Part shown: positions 24,238-31,706 of the stretch, one piece after another
Layout of the letters: each line of letters opens with the position of its first letter
Numbering within the stretch: position 1 is the first letter of the stretch
Source of the DNA: Streptacidiphilus albus JL83
Lineage (GTDB): Bacteria > Actinomycetota > Actinomycetes > Streptomycetales > Streptomycetaceae
Length of the DNA stretch: 64,000 nt
Direction of reading: 5' to 3'
Assembly: GCF_000744705.1 (NCBI RefSeq)
Contig: NZ_JQML01000001.1
Span: 682,001-746,000 of the forward strand
The notes under the pieces: generated by a model
What the model saw: the letters and a program-made list of their open reading frames with translations, nothing else
The model's database searches: none
Told to the model about the DNA's origin: nothing
Position numbers and translations under genes: made by a program

Positions 24238-24769
24238 ATGACCATGAACACCGTCCTCCCGCCCCCCGTGGGCCCGCGGGCCGACGCCCGGCTGCGGCTG
24301 GCGCTGACCCCCGCCGGGCCCTGGTCCCGGCTCAACGGCGCCTGGTGGCCCCGCTCGCACGACCTGTCCGCCGAACTGCCGTCCCTGATCGCCGAACTGG
24401 ACCGCGCCTGGGGCCGGATCACCCGGGCCGCCGTGCACGGCCCCGCCTGGTCCGGGCTGCACCACGACTCGCCGGCCGGCTCCCACTGCGTCCACGTCAG
24501 CTGGTTACGACAACACCCAGGACCCCCACGCCATCAGCCTCTTCTCCTACCGCATCGGCAGCTGGGAGCTGCTCGTGGTGCCGCCCGCGACCGACCCCCG
24601 GCGCGCGGCCCTGCTGATGGCCGCCGCAGCTCGCCCCGGCAACCACCAGGCGGCCGAGACCCTGCTCGCCGACGGACCCGAGCGGGCGGACGTCCCGCAC
24701 CGGGGCCGCATCCGGGTCCGCACCTGGCACGGCCGGGGCGCAGCGGACCCGACCCCGCCCATGGGGTAG
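24238..24769 (+). pseudogene. DUF5994 family protein, one-base frameshift
   Basis: The first frame (ATG 24238) gives LNGAWWPRSHDLSAELPSL and stays on family to HVSW. An extra T in CTGGTTACG (about 24505) then shifts it. The downstream frame continues correctly as YDNTQDPHAISLFSYRIGSW, then ELLVVPPATDPRRAALLMAA, and ends at TAG 24767-24769. Uncorrected, translation runs on far past the gene. Intact length would be about 176 aa, a paralogue of the preceding gene. Recent lesion or base-call error. Confidence 0.8.
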
Positions 24770-24810
24770 GGCCGCCGGGGCAGGCCCGCCGACCCGCCCG
24801 GTCAGTCCGG

Positions 24811-25374
24811 TCAGTCCTGGGACACGGCGCGCCGTTCCAGGACCGCCAGGGCCTGTTCGGCCCAGCGCAGGTTCTCGCGCTCGAAGGCCAGCCCGCGCAG
24901 CAGCGTCAGGTAGGGGCCGACCCGCTCCGCCCGGGCCAGGTACTCCTCCTCGCTCCGGCCGGCCAGCAGCCGCTCGCGCAGCCGCTCGTAGCGCGCCAGC
25001 TTCGCCTCCGCCCACTGGCCGCGCTCCCGGATCGAGGCCAGCACCGCGCCGGTGTCGCCGACGTCGACCGCCTGCACCTTGACCAGCAGCTCGTCCCGGA
25101 TCGCGGTGGGCCTGGGCGGTTCGGCGGTGAACGCGTGCAGCGCCCGCCGGCCGGCCTCGGTGAGCGAGAAGACGCGCTTGTTGGGCCTGCGCTCCTGCTC
25201 CACCAGGCGCGCCCGGATCAGCCCCTCGCCCTCCATCCGCTCCAGCTCCCGGTAGAGCTGCTGCGGGGTGGACATCCAGAAGTTGGCCATGGACGCGTCG
25301 AACTCCTTGGCCAGGTCGTACCCGGATGCTTCGCCTTCGAGGAGTGCGGCCATCACCGCATTGCGCAATGCCAT
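24811..25374 (-). CDS. PadR-family transcriptional regulator
   Basis: 187 aa. PadR winged helix at residues 1-85 (MALRNAVMAALLEGEASGYD, STPQQLYRELERMEGEGLI, KRVFSLTEAGRRALHAF), then a helical C-terminal dimerisation domain (Vir-type) rich in Arg/Glu. It is divergent from the SnoaL-like gene at 25429, with the palindrome TCAACTAGTTGA between them; it should repress that gene and itself until a phenolic or other small ligand binds (inference from the family). Confidence 0.92.
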   Translation of the reverse strand: MALRNAVMAALLEGEASGYDLAKEFDASMANFWMSTPQQLYRELERMEGEGLIRARLVEQERRPNKRVFSLTEAGRRALHAFTAEPPRPTAIRDELLVKVQAVDVGDTGAVLASIRERGQWAEAKLARYERLRERLLAGRSEEEYLARAERVGPYLTLLRGLAFERENLRWAEQALAVLERRAVSQD

Positions 25375-25403
25375 GGAGCCACCCTATTGTCGAATGCGTC
25401 TAG

Positions 25404-25415
25404 TCAACTAGTTGA
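25404..25415. promoter_or_regulatory. PadR operator palindrome
   Basis: TCAACTAGTTGA is a perfect 12-bp palindrome, extending to 14 of 16 symmetric positions (25402-25417). It is 29 bp before the PadR start and 13 bp before the SnoaL-like start, so it would cover both promoters or the ribosome site. Confidence 0.7.
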
Positions 25416-25428
25416 GTAAGGACCGGGG

Positions 25429-25824
25429 ATGCATCCTTTCCGCAGTGCCGTGGAGGCCCGCGACGCCCAGGCCGTCGAGGCGTTGCTGGCCGAGGACGTG
25501 GTGTTCTTCAGCCCGGTCGTCCACAAGCCCTACCGGGGCCGGCCGATCACCGCAGCCATCCTGCGGGGCGTGCTGCGGGTCTTCGAGGACTTCCGCTACG
25601 TCCGCGAGATCGGCGACCCCGAGGGCCGCGACCACGCCCTGGTCTTCACCGCGACGGTGAACGGCCGCGAGGTCCACGGCTGCGACTTCCTGCACACCGA
25701 CGAGGACGGCAGGATCGACGAGTTCACCGTCATGGTCCGGCCGCTGTCCGGGGCCCACGCCCTGTCCGAGGCGATGGGCGCGCAGTTCGAGCAGATCGCG
25801 CAGGAGGCGGCGGCGGGCTCCTGA
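25429..25824 (+). CDS. SnoaL-like / NTF2-fold small protein
   Basis: 131 aa starting at ATG 25429. Cone-shaped NTF2/SnoaL fold: an N-terminal helix (MHPFRSAVEARDAQAVEALL), FFSPVVHKPYRGRP, and late strands GREVHGCDFLHTDEDGRIDE and FTVMVRPLSG. Such proteins are polyketide cyclases, isomerases or ligand binders; the Asp/His set is not clear enough to name a reaction. It is controlled by the divergent PadR gene. Confidence 0.82.
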   Translation: MHPFRSAVEARDAQAVEALLAEDVVFFSPVVHKPYRGRPITAAILRGVLRVFEDFRYVREIGDPEGRDHALVFTATVNGREVHGCDFLHTDEDGRIDEFTVMVRPLSGAHALSEAMGAQFEQIAQEAAAGS

Positions 25825-26067
25825 GCCGCGACCGCCGGGCCCCCGTGGCACCACTGATGAGCTCCCAACTCGCCTGAGTTCCACGAACGTTGACTTCACC
25901 GTCGGTCGGGCGTTGACTGGGAGGCGTCGCGTGAGGCAGTGCCGCCCCGAAGGATCGGGGCCCGCGCCCCCACCGTTTCGCCCGGACCCCGCGGAAGACA
26001 GCGATTCCCTCCGTGCCCGAGCGGAGGCCCGCGGGAGTCGACCCAGGCGCCGACGAGAGGGACCGGA

Positions 26068-26241
26068 ATGAGCCTCATCGAGAAGATCAACGACCGGCGG
26101 CAGGTGCTGCACGGGTGGATCAAGCAGGGCTTCGGCCGGACCAGCGGGAACGCCCGGCCGCGGACCGGGGGCAGGGCGGGGCGGGTCTCCGGGAACCTGA
26201 AGCTGGCCCGCGAGCGGGCCAGGGACGCCTTCAAGCACTGA
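26068..26241 (+). CDS. CsbD-like small stress protein (divergent)
   Basis: 57 aa from ATG 26068 (GAGAGGGA upstream). The end GRAGRVSGNLKLARERARDAFKH follows the CsbD pattern (GKADQxKGNLKQAGEKVKDAFK). The first half, WIKQGFGRTSGNARPRTGG, keeps the GRxTGN segment but is otherwise diverged, and Arg has replaced many Lys. CsbD proteins are sigma-B-type general stress proteins of unknown mechanism. It is followed 37 bp later by a small membrane protein gene on the same strand. Confidence 0.7.
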   Translation: MSLIEKINDRRQVLHGWIKQGFGRTSGNARPRTGGRAGRVSGNLKLARERARDAFKH

Positions 26242-26278
26242 GCCCGCGCCGAACCCCGCCACGAGATCGGACACCACC

Positions 26279-26434
26279 GTGATCACCCTCGGCATCATCC
26301 TGCTCGTCATCGGCTTCGTCGCCAAGATCGCCCTGCTGTGGGGCATCGGGGTCGTCCTGCTCGTCATCGGGCTGGCCCTGTTCCTGCTGGGTTCGCTCGG
26401 ACACGCCGTCAGGGGGCGTCGCCACTACTGGTAG
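26279..26434 (+). CDS. Small two-helix membrane protein, DUF6131-like
   Basis: 51 aa from GTG 26279, stop TAG 26432-26434. Two hydrophobic helices (ITLGIILLVIGFVAKIALLW and GIGVVLLVIGLALFLLG) are followed by a basic tail RGRRHYW. Short proteins of this layout (DUF6131) are common in Streptomyces near stress genes; function unknown. It probably shares a transcript with the CsbD-like gene upstream. Confidence 0.75.
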   Translation: MITLGIILLVIGFVAKIALLWGIGVVLLVIGLALFLLGSLGHAVRGRRHYW

Positions 26435-26530
26435 GACCGGAGCGCCCCGTCGCACCGGAGGCGCCCCCGCCGGCGCGGCCGTTCACCGGCCGTGCGCAGG
26501 GGGCGCCGTGGTGACGGGCCGTCCGATCGC

Positions 26531-27559
26531 TCAGCGGCGGCGGGCGGTGAGGCGGTCGGCGCTGGGCCAGCGCACGTCGGTGGCCCAGCCCGCGCGCTCC
26601 AGCAGTCGGATCACAGCCGCGCTCGGATCGAGCTGCCCACGGTCCACGCCGTGGCGGGCGCAGGTGGGTTCGGCGTGGTGCAGGTTGTGCCAGCTCTCGC
26701 CGAACGACAGCAGCGCCAGCGGCCACAGGTTGGTGGCACGGTCGTGGCCGCGGGTGCGGAAGGGACGCAGGCCGATCATGTGGCAGAGCGAGTTCACGCT
26801 CCAGGTCACGTGCTGCAGCAGGGCGACCCGGACCAGCCCGGCCCACAGCAGGGCCGCGAGGGCGTCCCGCAGCGTGCCGCCGATCGCCCAGCCGAGGGCG
26901 AACGGCACGGCGAGCGAGAACAGGCACAGCGCCGGGAAGGCGCGCGAGACCACCCGCAGGTTCCGGTCGGCCAGCAGGTCGGGGGCGTAGCGTTCGGCCG
27001 AGGTGGCCTCGGCGGTGAACAGCCAGCCGACATGGGCGTGGGCCAGTCCGCGCAGTTGGCCGCGGAGCGTGGTGCCGTAGCGGAAGGGCGAGTGCGGGTC
27101 GCCCGGACGGTCGGTGAAGGCGTGGTGCCGCCGGTGGGTGGCGACCCAGCCGATGACGTCGCCCTGGAAGCTCAACGACCCGGCCAGCGCCAGCGCCACC
27201 CGCAGCGCCGGGGCGGGCGTGAAGCTGTGGTGGGTCAGGCAGCGGTGGAAGCCCACGGTCACGCCGAGGCCGGTGAGGCAGTAGAGGGCCACCGCGAGCA
27301 GGATGTCGGTCGGGCCGATCAGCCGGCCCCACAGCATCCAGCCCGCCAGCGCCACCGCCAGGAAGGGGAAGGCCACGATCACGGCGGTCGCCCCGATCTG
27401 CAGGCCGCCGGGGGCCGGTCCGCCGAAGGACCCGCCGGCCGGGAAGGGTTCGTGCCCGTCGTAGGGGACCTGGTCGGCGCCGGGTGCCGGGGCGGGAGCC
27501 CCGGCGGCCGGCTGGTCCACGACCTGGGTCTGTGCCGAGGTGGTGCTGTCCGTGGTCAC
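26531..27559 (-). CDS. Membrane fatty-acid (acyl-CoA delta-9-type) desaturase
   Basis: 342 aa from GTG 27559, with AGGAG correctly spaced. The three histidine boxes that hold the di-iron site are present: GFHRCLTHH, THRRHH and ESWHNLHHAEP, plus the extra TWSVNSLCHMIG segment of the stearoyl-CoA/acyl-lipid desaturase family. There are about four membrane helices. The first 45 residues are a Pro/Ala-rich cytosolic tail. It introduces a double bond into membrane acyl chains with O2 and an external electron donor; no ferredoxin or reductase gene is adjacent. Confidence 0.92.
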   Translation of the reverse strand: MTTDSTTSAQTQVVDQPAAGAPAPAPGADQVPYDGHEPFPAGGSFGGPAPGGLQIGATAVIVAFPFLAVALAGWMLWGRLIGPTDILLAVALYCLTGLGVTVGFHRCLTHHSFTPAPALRVALALAGSLSFQGDVIGWVATHRRHHAFTDRPGDPHSPFRYGTTLRGQLRGLAHAHVGWLFTAEATSAERYAPDLLADRNLRVVSRAFPALCLFSLAVPFALGWAIGGTLRDALAALLWAGLVRVALLQHVTWSVNSLCHMIGLRPFRTRGHDRATNLWPLALLSFGESWHNLHHAEPTCARHGVDRGQLDPSAAVIRLLERAGWATDVRWPSADRLTARRR

Positions 27560-27911
27560 GCGGAGCTCCTGAGCCGTCTCGTCTTCGGCGCGGCCGGGGT
27601 CCGGGGCAGCTGGTACTCGGCGGAGCCCGCCGCGACGCGGCCAGGACGGCACCGGAGGGGACAGGGGTGCCTGCGCCCGGCGCGAAAGCGGATTCCGTAC
27701 CTACAGCCTAGCCCGGACGGCCCGCGAAAGCGCCGCGCTCCCGGCCACCGCGACGGGGGTCAGAGCTGTCCGTCCCGGGAGGCGGACCGGGCCCGCGGCC
27801 CGGCTCCCCGGTGTGTGGACCACACGATCGCGGGCAGTCGACCGACGAGCGGACACACCCGCGAATTTCCGGCGGCCCCTCCCTGGGCCGCCCATGACGG
27901 AAGGTGCATTC
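27560..27911. other. Non-coding interval between desaturase and PRC-barrel genes
   Basis: 352 bp serving as the divergent promoter region. No ORF here resembles a protein on either strand. It contains GC-rich imperfect inverted repeats (for example CCGGGCCCGCGGCCCGG around 27787-27803) but no box of the island type and no clear promoter consensus. Confidence 0.5.
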
Positions 27912-28262
27912 ATGACGGACAGCGTGTGGGGCTACACGACGACATCGGGCTACCAGGTCGGGTCGGACCTGACCGGCTTCACCGTCGAGGCGACCGACGG
28001 CAGCATCGGCAAGGTCGACCGGCACTCAGAGGAGGTCGGGTCCGCGTTCATCGTGGTCGACACCGGCATGTGGATCTTCGGGAAGCACGTCCTGCTGCCC
28101 GCCGGCACGATCACCTCGATCGACATTCCCGGGAGCACCATCCACGTCGGCCGCACCCGGGCGGAGATCAAGGACTCCCCGGAGTTCGACAAGGACAAGC
28201 ACGTCGGCGACGAGAGCTACCACCAGGAAGTCGGCGGCTACTACGGGGACGCACGCAGCTGA
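27912..28262 (+). CDS. PRC-barrel domain protein
   Basis: 116 aa from ATG 27912 (GGAAGG upstream; an upstream ATG at 27894 lacks a site). The PRC-barrel covers residues about 15-85: LTGFTVEATDGSIGKVDRHS, AFIVVDTGMWIFGKHVLLPA, ITSIDIPGSTIHVGRTRAEI. The charged C terminus ends HQEVGGYYGDARS. PRC-barrel proteins of this size in actinobacteria are usually stress-induced and of unknown role. Confidence 0.85.
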   Translation: MTDSVWGYTTTSGYQVGSDLTGFTVEATDGSIGKVDRHSEEVGSAFIVVDTGMWIFGKHVLLPAGTITSIDIPGSTIHVGRTRAEIKDSPEFDKDKHVGDESYHQEVGGYYGDARS

Positions 28263-28321
28263 CCGCTCCGTACCGGCAGCACGACACCGCGGCCCGGGGC
28301 CGCACCGCCCGACAAGCAATG

Positions 28322-28351
28322 TTGTCGAATCCGAGGGCGGGGGCCTACGCT
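28322..28351 (+). promoter_or_regulatory. Candidate promoter for the small HTH-like gene
   Basis: TTGTCG (28322-28327) and TACGCT (28346-28351), 18-bp spacer, only 7 bp before ATG 28359, so the mRNA may be leaderless or nearly so. Confidence 0.4.
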
Positions 28352-28358
28352 GACGGAC

Positions 28359-28724
28359 ATGCCTGGGACTCACTTCGCCCTGGCGCTCTCCGAAGCGGAG
28401 ATCGCCGGCATCGCCGACGCCGCTGTCGCGGACCTCGCCCGACGGCTGGCCCACCGTGCCTTCCGTCCGCTCGGCGATACGGACGCCCCGCCGACCACTC
28501 CGGTCGAGAGCAACCCGCTGGCCTGCCTCCATGCCCTGATGCACCTGCAACGGGCGGTCGAGCGGCAGGTGAACCACCAGGCGGAGCTCGCGGCGCAGGC
28601 CGGGGCCGGCTACCCGCAGCTGGGCCACGCCTACAACATGAGCCGCCAGGGCGCCCGGCAGCGCTGGCCCGGACTGGTCGCGCACCGCCCCCCGCCGCAC
28701 GACGACGGCCCCGACCCCGGTTGA
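28359..28724 (+). CDS. Hypothetical protein with a helix-turn-helix-like segment
   Basis: 121 aa. Helical N-terminal half (LALSEAEIAGIADAAVADLA). The segment YPQLGHAYNMSRQGARQRWP near residues 88-107 is a small HTH-like motif seen in Streptomyces hypothetical proteins and suggests DNA binding. No enzyme motif. It stands alone, 139 bp upstream of the stressosome-type operon on the same strand. A regulatory role is a guess. Confidence 0.6.
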   Translation: MPGTHFALALSEAEIAGIADAAVADLARRLAHRAFRPLGDTDAPPTTPVESNPLACLHALMHLQRAVERQVNHQAELAAQAGAGYPQLGHAYNMSRQGARQRWPGLVAHRPPPHDDGPDPG

Positions 28725-28863
28725 CCACACCCGACGCTGCCACCGTCCGGTCACGGGGCACGGGTCCGCGGTCGATCGGGGTCGCACCGATGGCCTACGC
28801 TGCCCTCGACCGTTAAGGAAACGTCAATTCCCGCTGCTGAGCGGGACGTCGGAGGAGCGCGTC

Positions 28864-29730
28864 ATGACTGATGGCAACGAGTTCGGAAGGCTCGCGGAAC
28901 TGCTCTCGGCAGAGGGCGAGGACCTGGCCGCAGGCTGGATCACTGCGGTCTCCGCCTCGCTGCGCGGCCGGGTGAGCCGCGCCGAGATCGAGCGGGAGCT
29001 GCGGGAGCTGTACGACGCACTGGTGCTCGCCCTGACCCAGGACCAGTACCGGGGCCGGATCGACGCGCACGGCGAGCAGTTCGCCGAGGTGCGCGCGCTG
29101 CTGTCGGAGCTCTCGCGTACCCGGGCCCGGCAGGGCTTCACCCCCACCGAGACCGCGATCAGCGTCTTCGCGCTCAAGGGCGCGCTGGAACCGCTGCTCG
29201 GCAAGGACCTGGACGCCGCCGAGGTCCGCGCCTACCTGCAGCTGTCCGGGCTGCTGGACGAGCTGGGGCTGTTCACCGTGGAGACCTACGCCCGCGCGCG
29301 GGAGGAGCTGATCAGCGCACAGGCCGAGCAGCTGCTCGAACTGTCCACGCCGGTGGTGAAGCTCTGGGACGGGGTGATCGCGGTGCCGCTGGTCGGCACC
29401 CTGGACTCGGCCCGCACCATGGTGGTGATGGAGAAGATGCTGCAGGCGCTCATCGACACCGGCTCCGAGCAGGCCATCATCGACATCACCGGGGTGCCGG
29501 CCGTCGACACCCAGGTCGCCCAGCACCTGCTGAAGACGGTGGTCGCGGCCCGGCTCATGGGCGCGGAGTGCTCGATCTCCGGAATCCGTCCGCAGATCGC
29601 GCAGACGATCGTGGCACTCGGCATCGACTTCGGGGACATCGTCACCAAGGCGACGCTCGCGGACGCGCTGCGCCATGCACTCAAGCGCTCCGGCGTGGAG
29701 CTCAACGGCCGTGACGGTCGACGCGGATGA
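28864..29730 (+). CDS. rsbR: RsbR-type stressosome scaffold (RsbRD N-terminal plus STAS)
   Basis: 288 aa. Residues 1-150 form the helical sensor half found in non-haem RsbR paralogues (RsbT co-antagonist N-terminal). Residues 155-280 are a STAS domain with the RsbR signature QAIIDITGVPAVDTQVAQHL and GIRPQIAQTIVALGIDF, which holds the phosphorylatable Thr residues. It builds the stressosome shell with RsbS and captures RsbT. First gene of a tightly overlapping operon running to 35180; its stop overlaps the RsbS start (ATGA). Confidence 0.9.
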   Translation: MTDGNEFGRLAELLSAEGEDLAAGWITAVSASLRGRVSRAEIERELRELYDALVLALTQDQYRGRIDAHGEQFAEVRALLSELSRTRARQGFTPTETAISVFALKGALEPLLGKDLDAAEVRAYLQLSGLLDELGLFTVETYARAREELISAQAEQLLELSTPVVKLWDGVIAVPLVGTLDSARTMVVMEKMLQALIDTGSEQAIIDITGVPAVDTQVAQHLLKTVVAARLMGAECSISGIRPQIAQTIVALGIDFGDIVTKATLADALRHALKRSGVELNGRDGRRG

Positions 29731-30107
29731 GCGAGCGCATGCCGGTCCTGCAGATCGGCGACGTCCTCCTGGTCTCCATCCAGACCGACCTGGACGACCG
29801 GGCGGTGGTGCACCTGCAGGACGACCTGGCCGCACGCGTGGTCGCCACCGAGGCCCGCGGCGTGGTCATCGACATCACCGCGGTGGAGATCGTCGACTCC
29901 TTCGTGGGGCGGATGCTGGCGACCATCGCCTCCATCTCCCGCATGCTGGACGCCGAGACGGTGGTGGTGGGCATGCGCCCGGCCGTGGCGATCACCCTGG
30001 TGGAACTGGGCCTGTCCCTGGGCGGGGTGCGCACGGCGCTGACCCTGGAGAAGGGTCTGCGGGCGCTGGAGCGCTCCGGCCGTCCGAGCACGGATCCGAC
30101 GGCCTGA
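29727..30107 (+). CDS. rsbS: RsbS-type STAS protein
   Basis: 126 aa, a single STAS domain. VPVLQIGDVLLVSIQTDLDD-like start (residues 6-24) and VVIDITAVEIVDSFVGRML, where Ser58 matches the RsbS serine phosphorylated by RsbT. It begins inside the RsbR stop codon (ATGA at 29727) and ends 1 bp before the RsbT start. With RsbR it should form the stressosome core that sequesters the RsbT kinase. Confidence 0.92.
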   Translation: MSERMPVLQIGDVLLVSIQTDLDDRAVVHLQDDLAARVVATEARGVVIDITAVEIVDSFVGRMLATIASISRMLDAETVVVGMRPAVAITLVELGLSLGGVRTALTLEKGLRALERSGRPSTDPTA

Positions 30108-30108
30108 G

Positions 30109-30519
30109 ATGAGCGCCGAAGCGGAACCGGTGGTGCTGGCCATCACCGCCAACGAGGACGTGGTGCGCGCCCGGCAGCTGGTGCGCACCCTGGCCCAGCA
30201 GTGCCGGCTGTCGCTGGTGGAGCAGACCAAACTGGTCACCGCCGCCAGCGAACTGGCCCGCAACACCCTGGTCTACGGCGGCGGCGGGACCATGGCAGGG
30301 CAGCTGATCGACGGCCTGGGGCGGCGCGGTGTGCGGGTGGTCTTCGACGACTCGGGACCGGGCATCGCGGACCTGGAACTCGCCCTGACCGACGGCTGGA
30401 CCTCGGGCAGCGGCCTGGGCCTGGGCCTGAGCGGATCACGCCGACTGGTCGACGAGTTCGCGATCGACAGCGCACCGGGACGCGGCACGACCGTGACCGT
30501 CACCAAGTGGGCGAGATGA
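30109..30519 (+). CDS. rsbT: RsbT-type serine kinase (switch kinase)
   Basis: 136 aa, a GHKL ATPase: AASELARNTLVYGGGG (N box), DDSGPGIAD (G1) and SGLGLGLSGSRRLVDEF (G2). It should phosphorylate the RsbS and RsbR STAS domains and, once released, activate a PP2C phosphatase. Two candidate phosphatase partners lie in the same operon. It overlaps the next gene by ATGA (30516-30519). Confidence 0.92.
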   Translation: MSAEAEPVVLAITANEDVVRARQLVRTLAQQCRLSLVEQTKLVTAASELARNTLVYGGGGTMAGQLIDGLGRRGVRVVFDDSGPGIADLELALTDGWTSGSGLGLGLSGSRRLVDEFAIDSAPGRGTTVTVTKWAR

Positions 30520-31706
30520 GCCCCCTCCTGCTGCTGGACAGCGAGGACGTGGCCTGGTTCCGCGACGAACTCACCGCGGCCCGGGGCGCGGCCGCCGCCC
30601 TGGCGCGACGGGTGGGCCTGGACGAACAGCGCGCGGCCGAGGTGGCCCTGTGCGTCTCCGAGGCCACCGGCAACCTGACCAAGCACGCCGTGGACGGTTC
30701 GGTGCTGCTGCGGGTGGTGCGCACCGCCCAGGTCGCCGGGGTGGAGGTGCTGACGATCGACTCGGGGCCGGGCATGGCCGACGTCGCCCGGTCCCTGCGG
30801 GACGGTTCCTCCTCGACCGGCACCCTCGGCATCGGCCTGGGCGCCCTGGCCAGGCTCGCCGACACCCTGGACATCCACTCGCTGCCCGGGCGCGGTACCG
30901 TCATGGCCGCCCGCTTCTGGAACCGCGGCACCGCCCGCGGCTTCGCGACGGCCGAACCGGCGGTGGCGGGACTGACCCGCGCCATCAACGGCGAACAGGT
31001 GTGCGGCGACGCCTGGGCCGCGCGGCTGGACCCCGGGGGCGACGGCGATCCGTCCGGCACGCCCCCGCCGTTCCGAACGGTCCGGTCGTCGGCGGGCGCC
31101 GAGCCCGGACCGGCGCCCTCCGGTGTCAGCTGGTCCGCCCTCACCGCCGCGGCCGGGCGCAGGTCCACCGCCGCGGCGCCCGCGCCCGCGCCGCCCGGCG
31201 GCGGCGCCGCGGTCATGGTGATGCTCTGCGACGGCCTGGGCCACGGCCCCATGGCCGCCCTGGCCGGCGCGGCCGCCGTCCAGGCCTTCCGCGGCAGCGG
31301 TGCCCGGATGCCCGAGGAGGCCGTCCAGGAGATCCACCGTGCGCTGCGCGGGACCCGCGGCGCCGCCGTCGCCGTCGCCCGGGTCGAACCCTCGACGGGC
31401 CGCCTGCTGTACTGCGGCGTCGGCAATATCGCCGGGGTGCTGCTGGGGGCGGAATCGCGCACCGGCCTGGTTTCCCTCCCGGGCATCGTCGGGCATCAGC
31501 TGCGCGGCCTGCGCACCTTCGAACAAACCCTGCCGCCCGGGGGTGCCCTGGTCATGCACTCCGACGGTCTGACCGATCGGTGGAGCACCGATATCCTGCC
31601 CGGCCTGCTGCACCACTCGCCGCTGGTGGCGGCCGGCCAGTTGTTGCGCACCGCCGGGATCCGGCACGACGACGCCGGCGTCGTGGTCGCCAAGGGCCTG
31701 TGGTGA
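30516..31706 (+). CDS. GHKL ATPase fused to a SpoIIE-type PP2C phosphatase (RsbW-like/RsbX-like fusion)
   Basis: 396 aa. Residues 1-130 are a second GHKL kinase-like domain (CVSEATGNLTKHAVDG, IDSGPGMADV, GTLGIGLGALARLADTLDIH). Residues 150-396 form a PP2C domain (GEQVCGDAWAA, MLCDGLGHGPMAALAGAAAV, HSDGLTDRWSTD, HDDAGVVVAKG). A Pro/Ala-rich insert lies near residues 175-230. In B. subtilis RsbX, the last enzyme of the cycle, dephosphorylates RsbS/RsbR; the position after RsbRST fits that role, and the added ATPase could supply or sense the kinase side. Confidence 0.88.
   Translation: MSPLLLLDSEDVAWFRDELTAARGAAAALARRVGLDEQRAAEVALCVSEATGNLTKHAVDGSVLLRVVRTAQVAGVEVLTIDSGPGMADVARSLRDGSSSTGTLGIGLGALARLADTLDIHSLPGRGTVMAARFWNRGTARGFATAEPAVAGLTRAINGEQVCGDAWAARLDPGGDGDPSGTPPPFRTVRSSAGAEPGPAPSGVSWSALTAAAGRRSTAAAPAPAPPGGGAAVMVMLCDGLGHGPMAALAGAAAVQAFRGSGARMPEEAVQEIHRALRGTRGAAVAVARVEPSTGRLLYCGVGNIAGVLLGAESRTGLVSLPGIVGHQLRGLRTFEQTLPPGGALVMHSDGLTDRWSTDILPGLLHHSPLVAAGQLLRTAGIRHDDAGVVVAKGLW

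Noticed and set aside
20641-24495. 1284-codon minus-strand open frame
   Set aside because: Runs antisense through the kinase, CBS-BON and DUF5994 genes, with the regulator read in another frame; low-complexity Arg/Gly/Pro translation with no family match.
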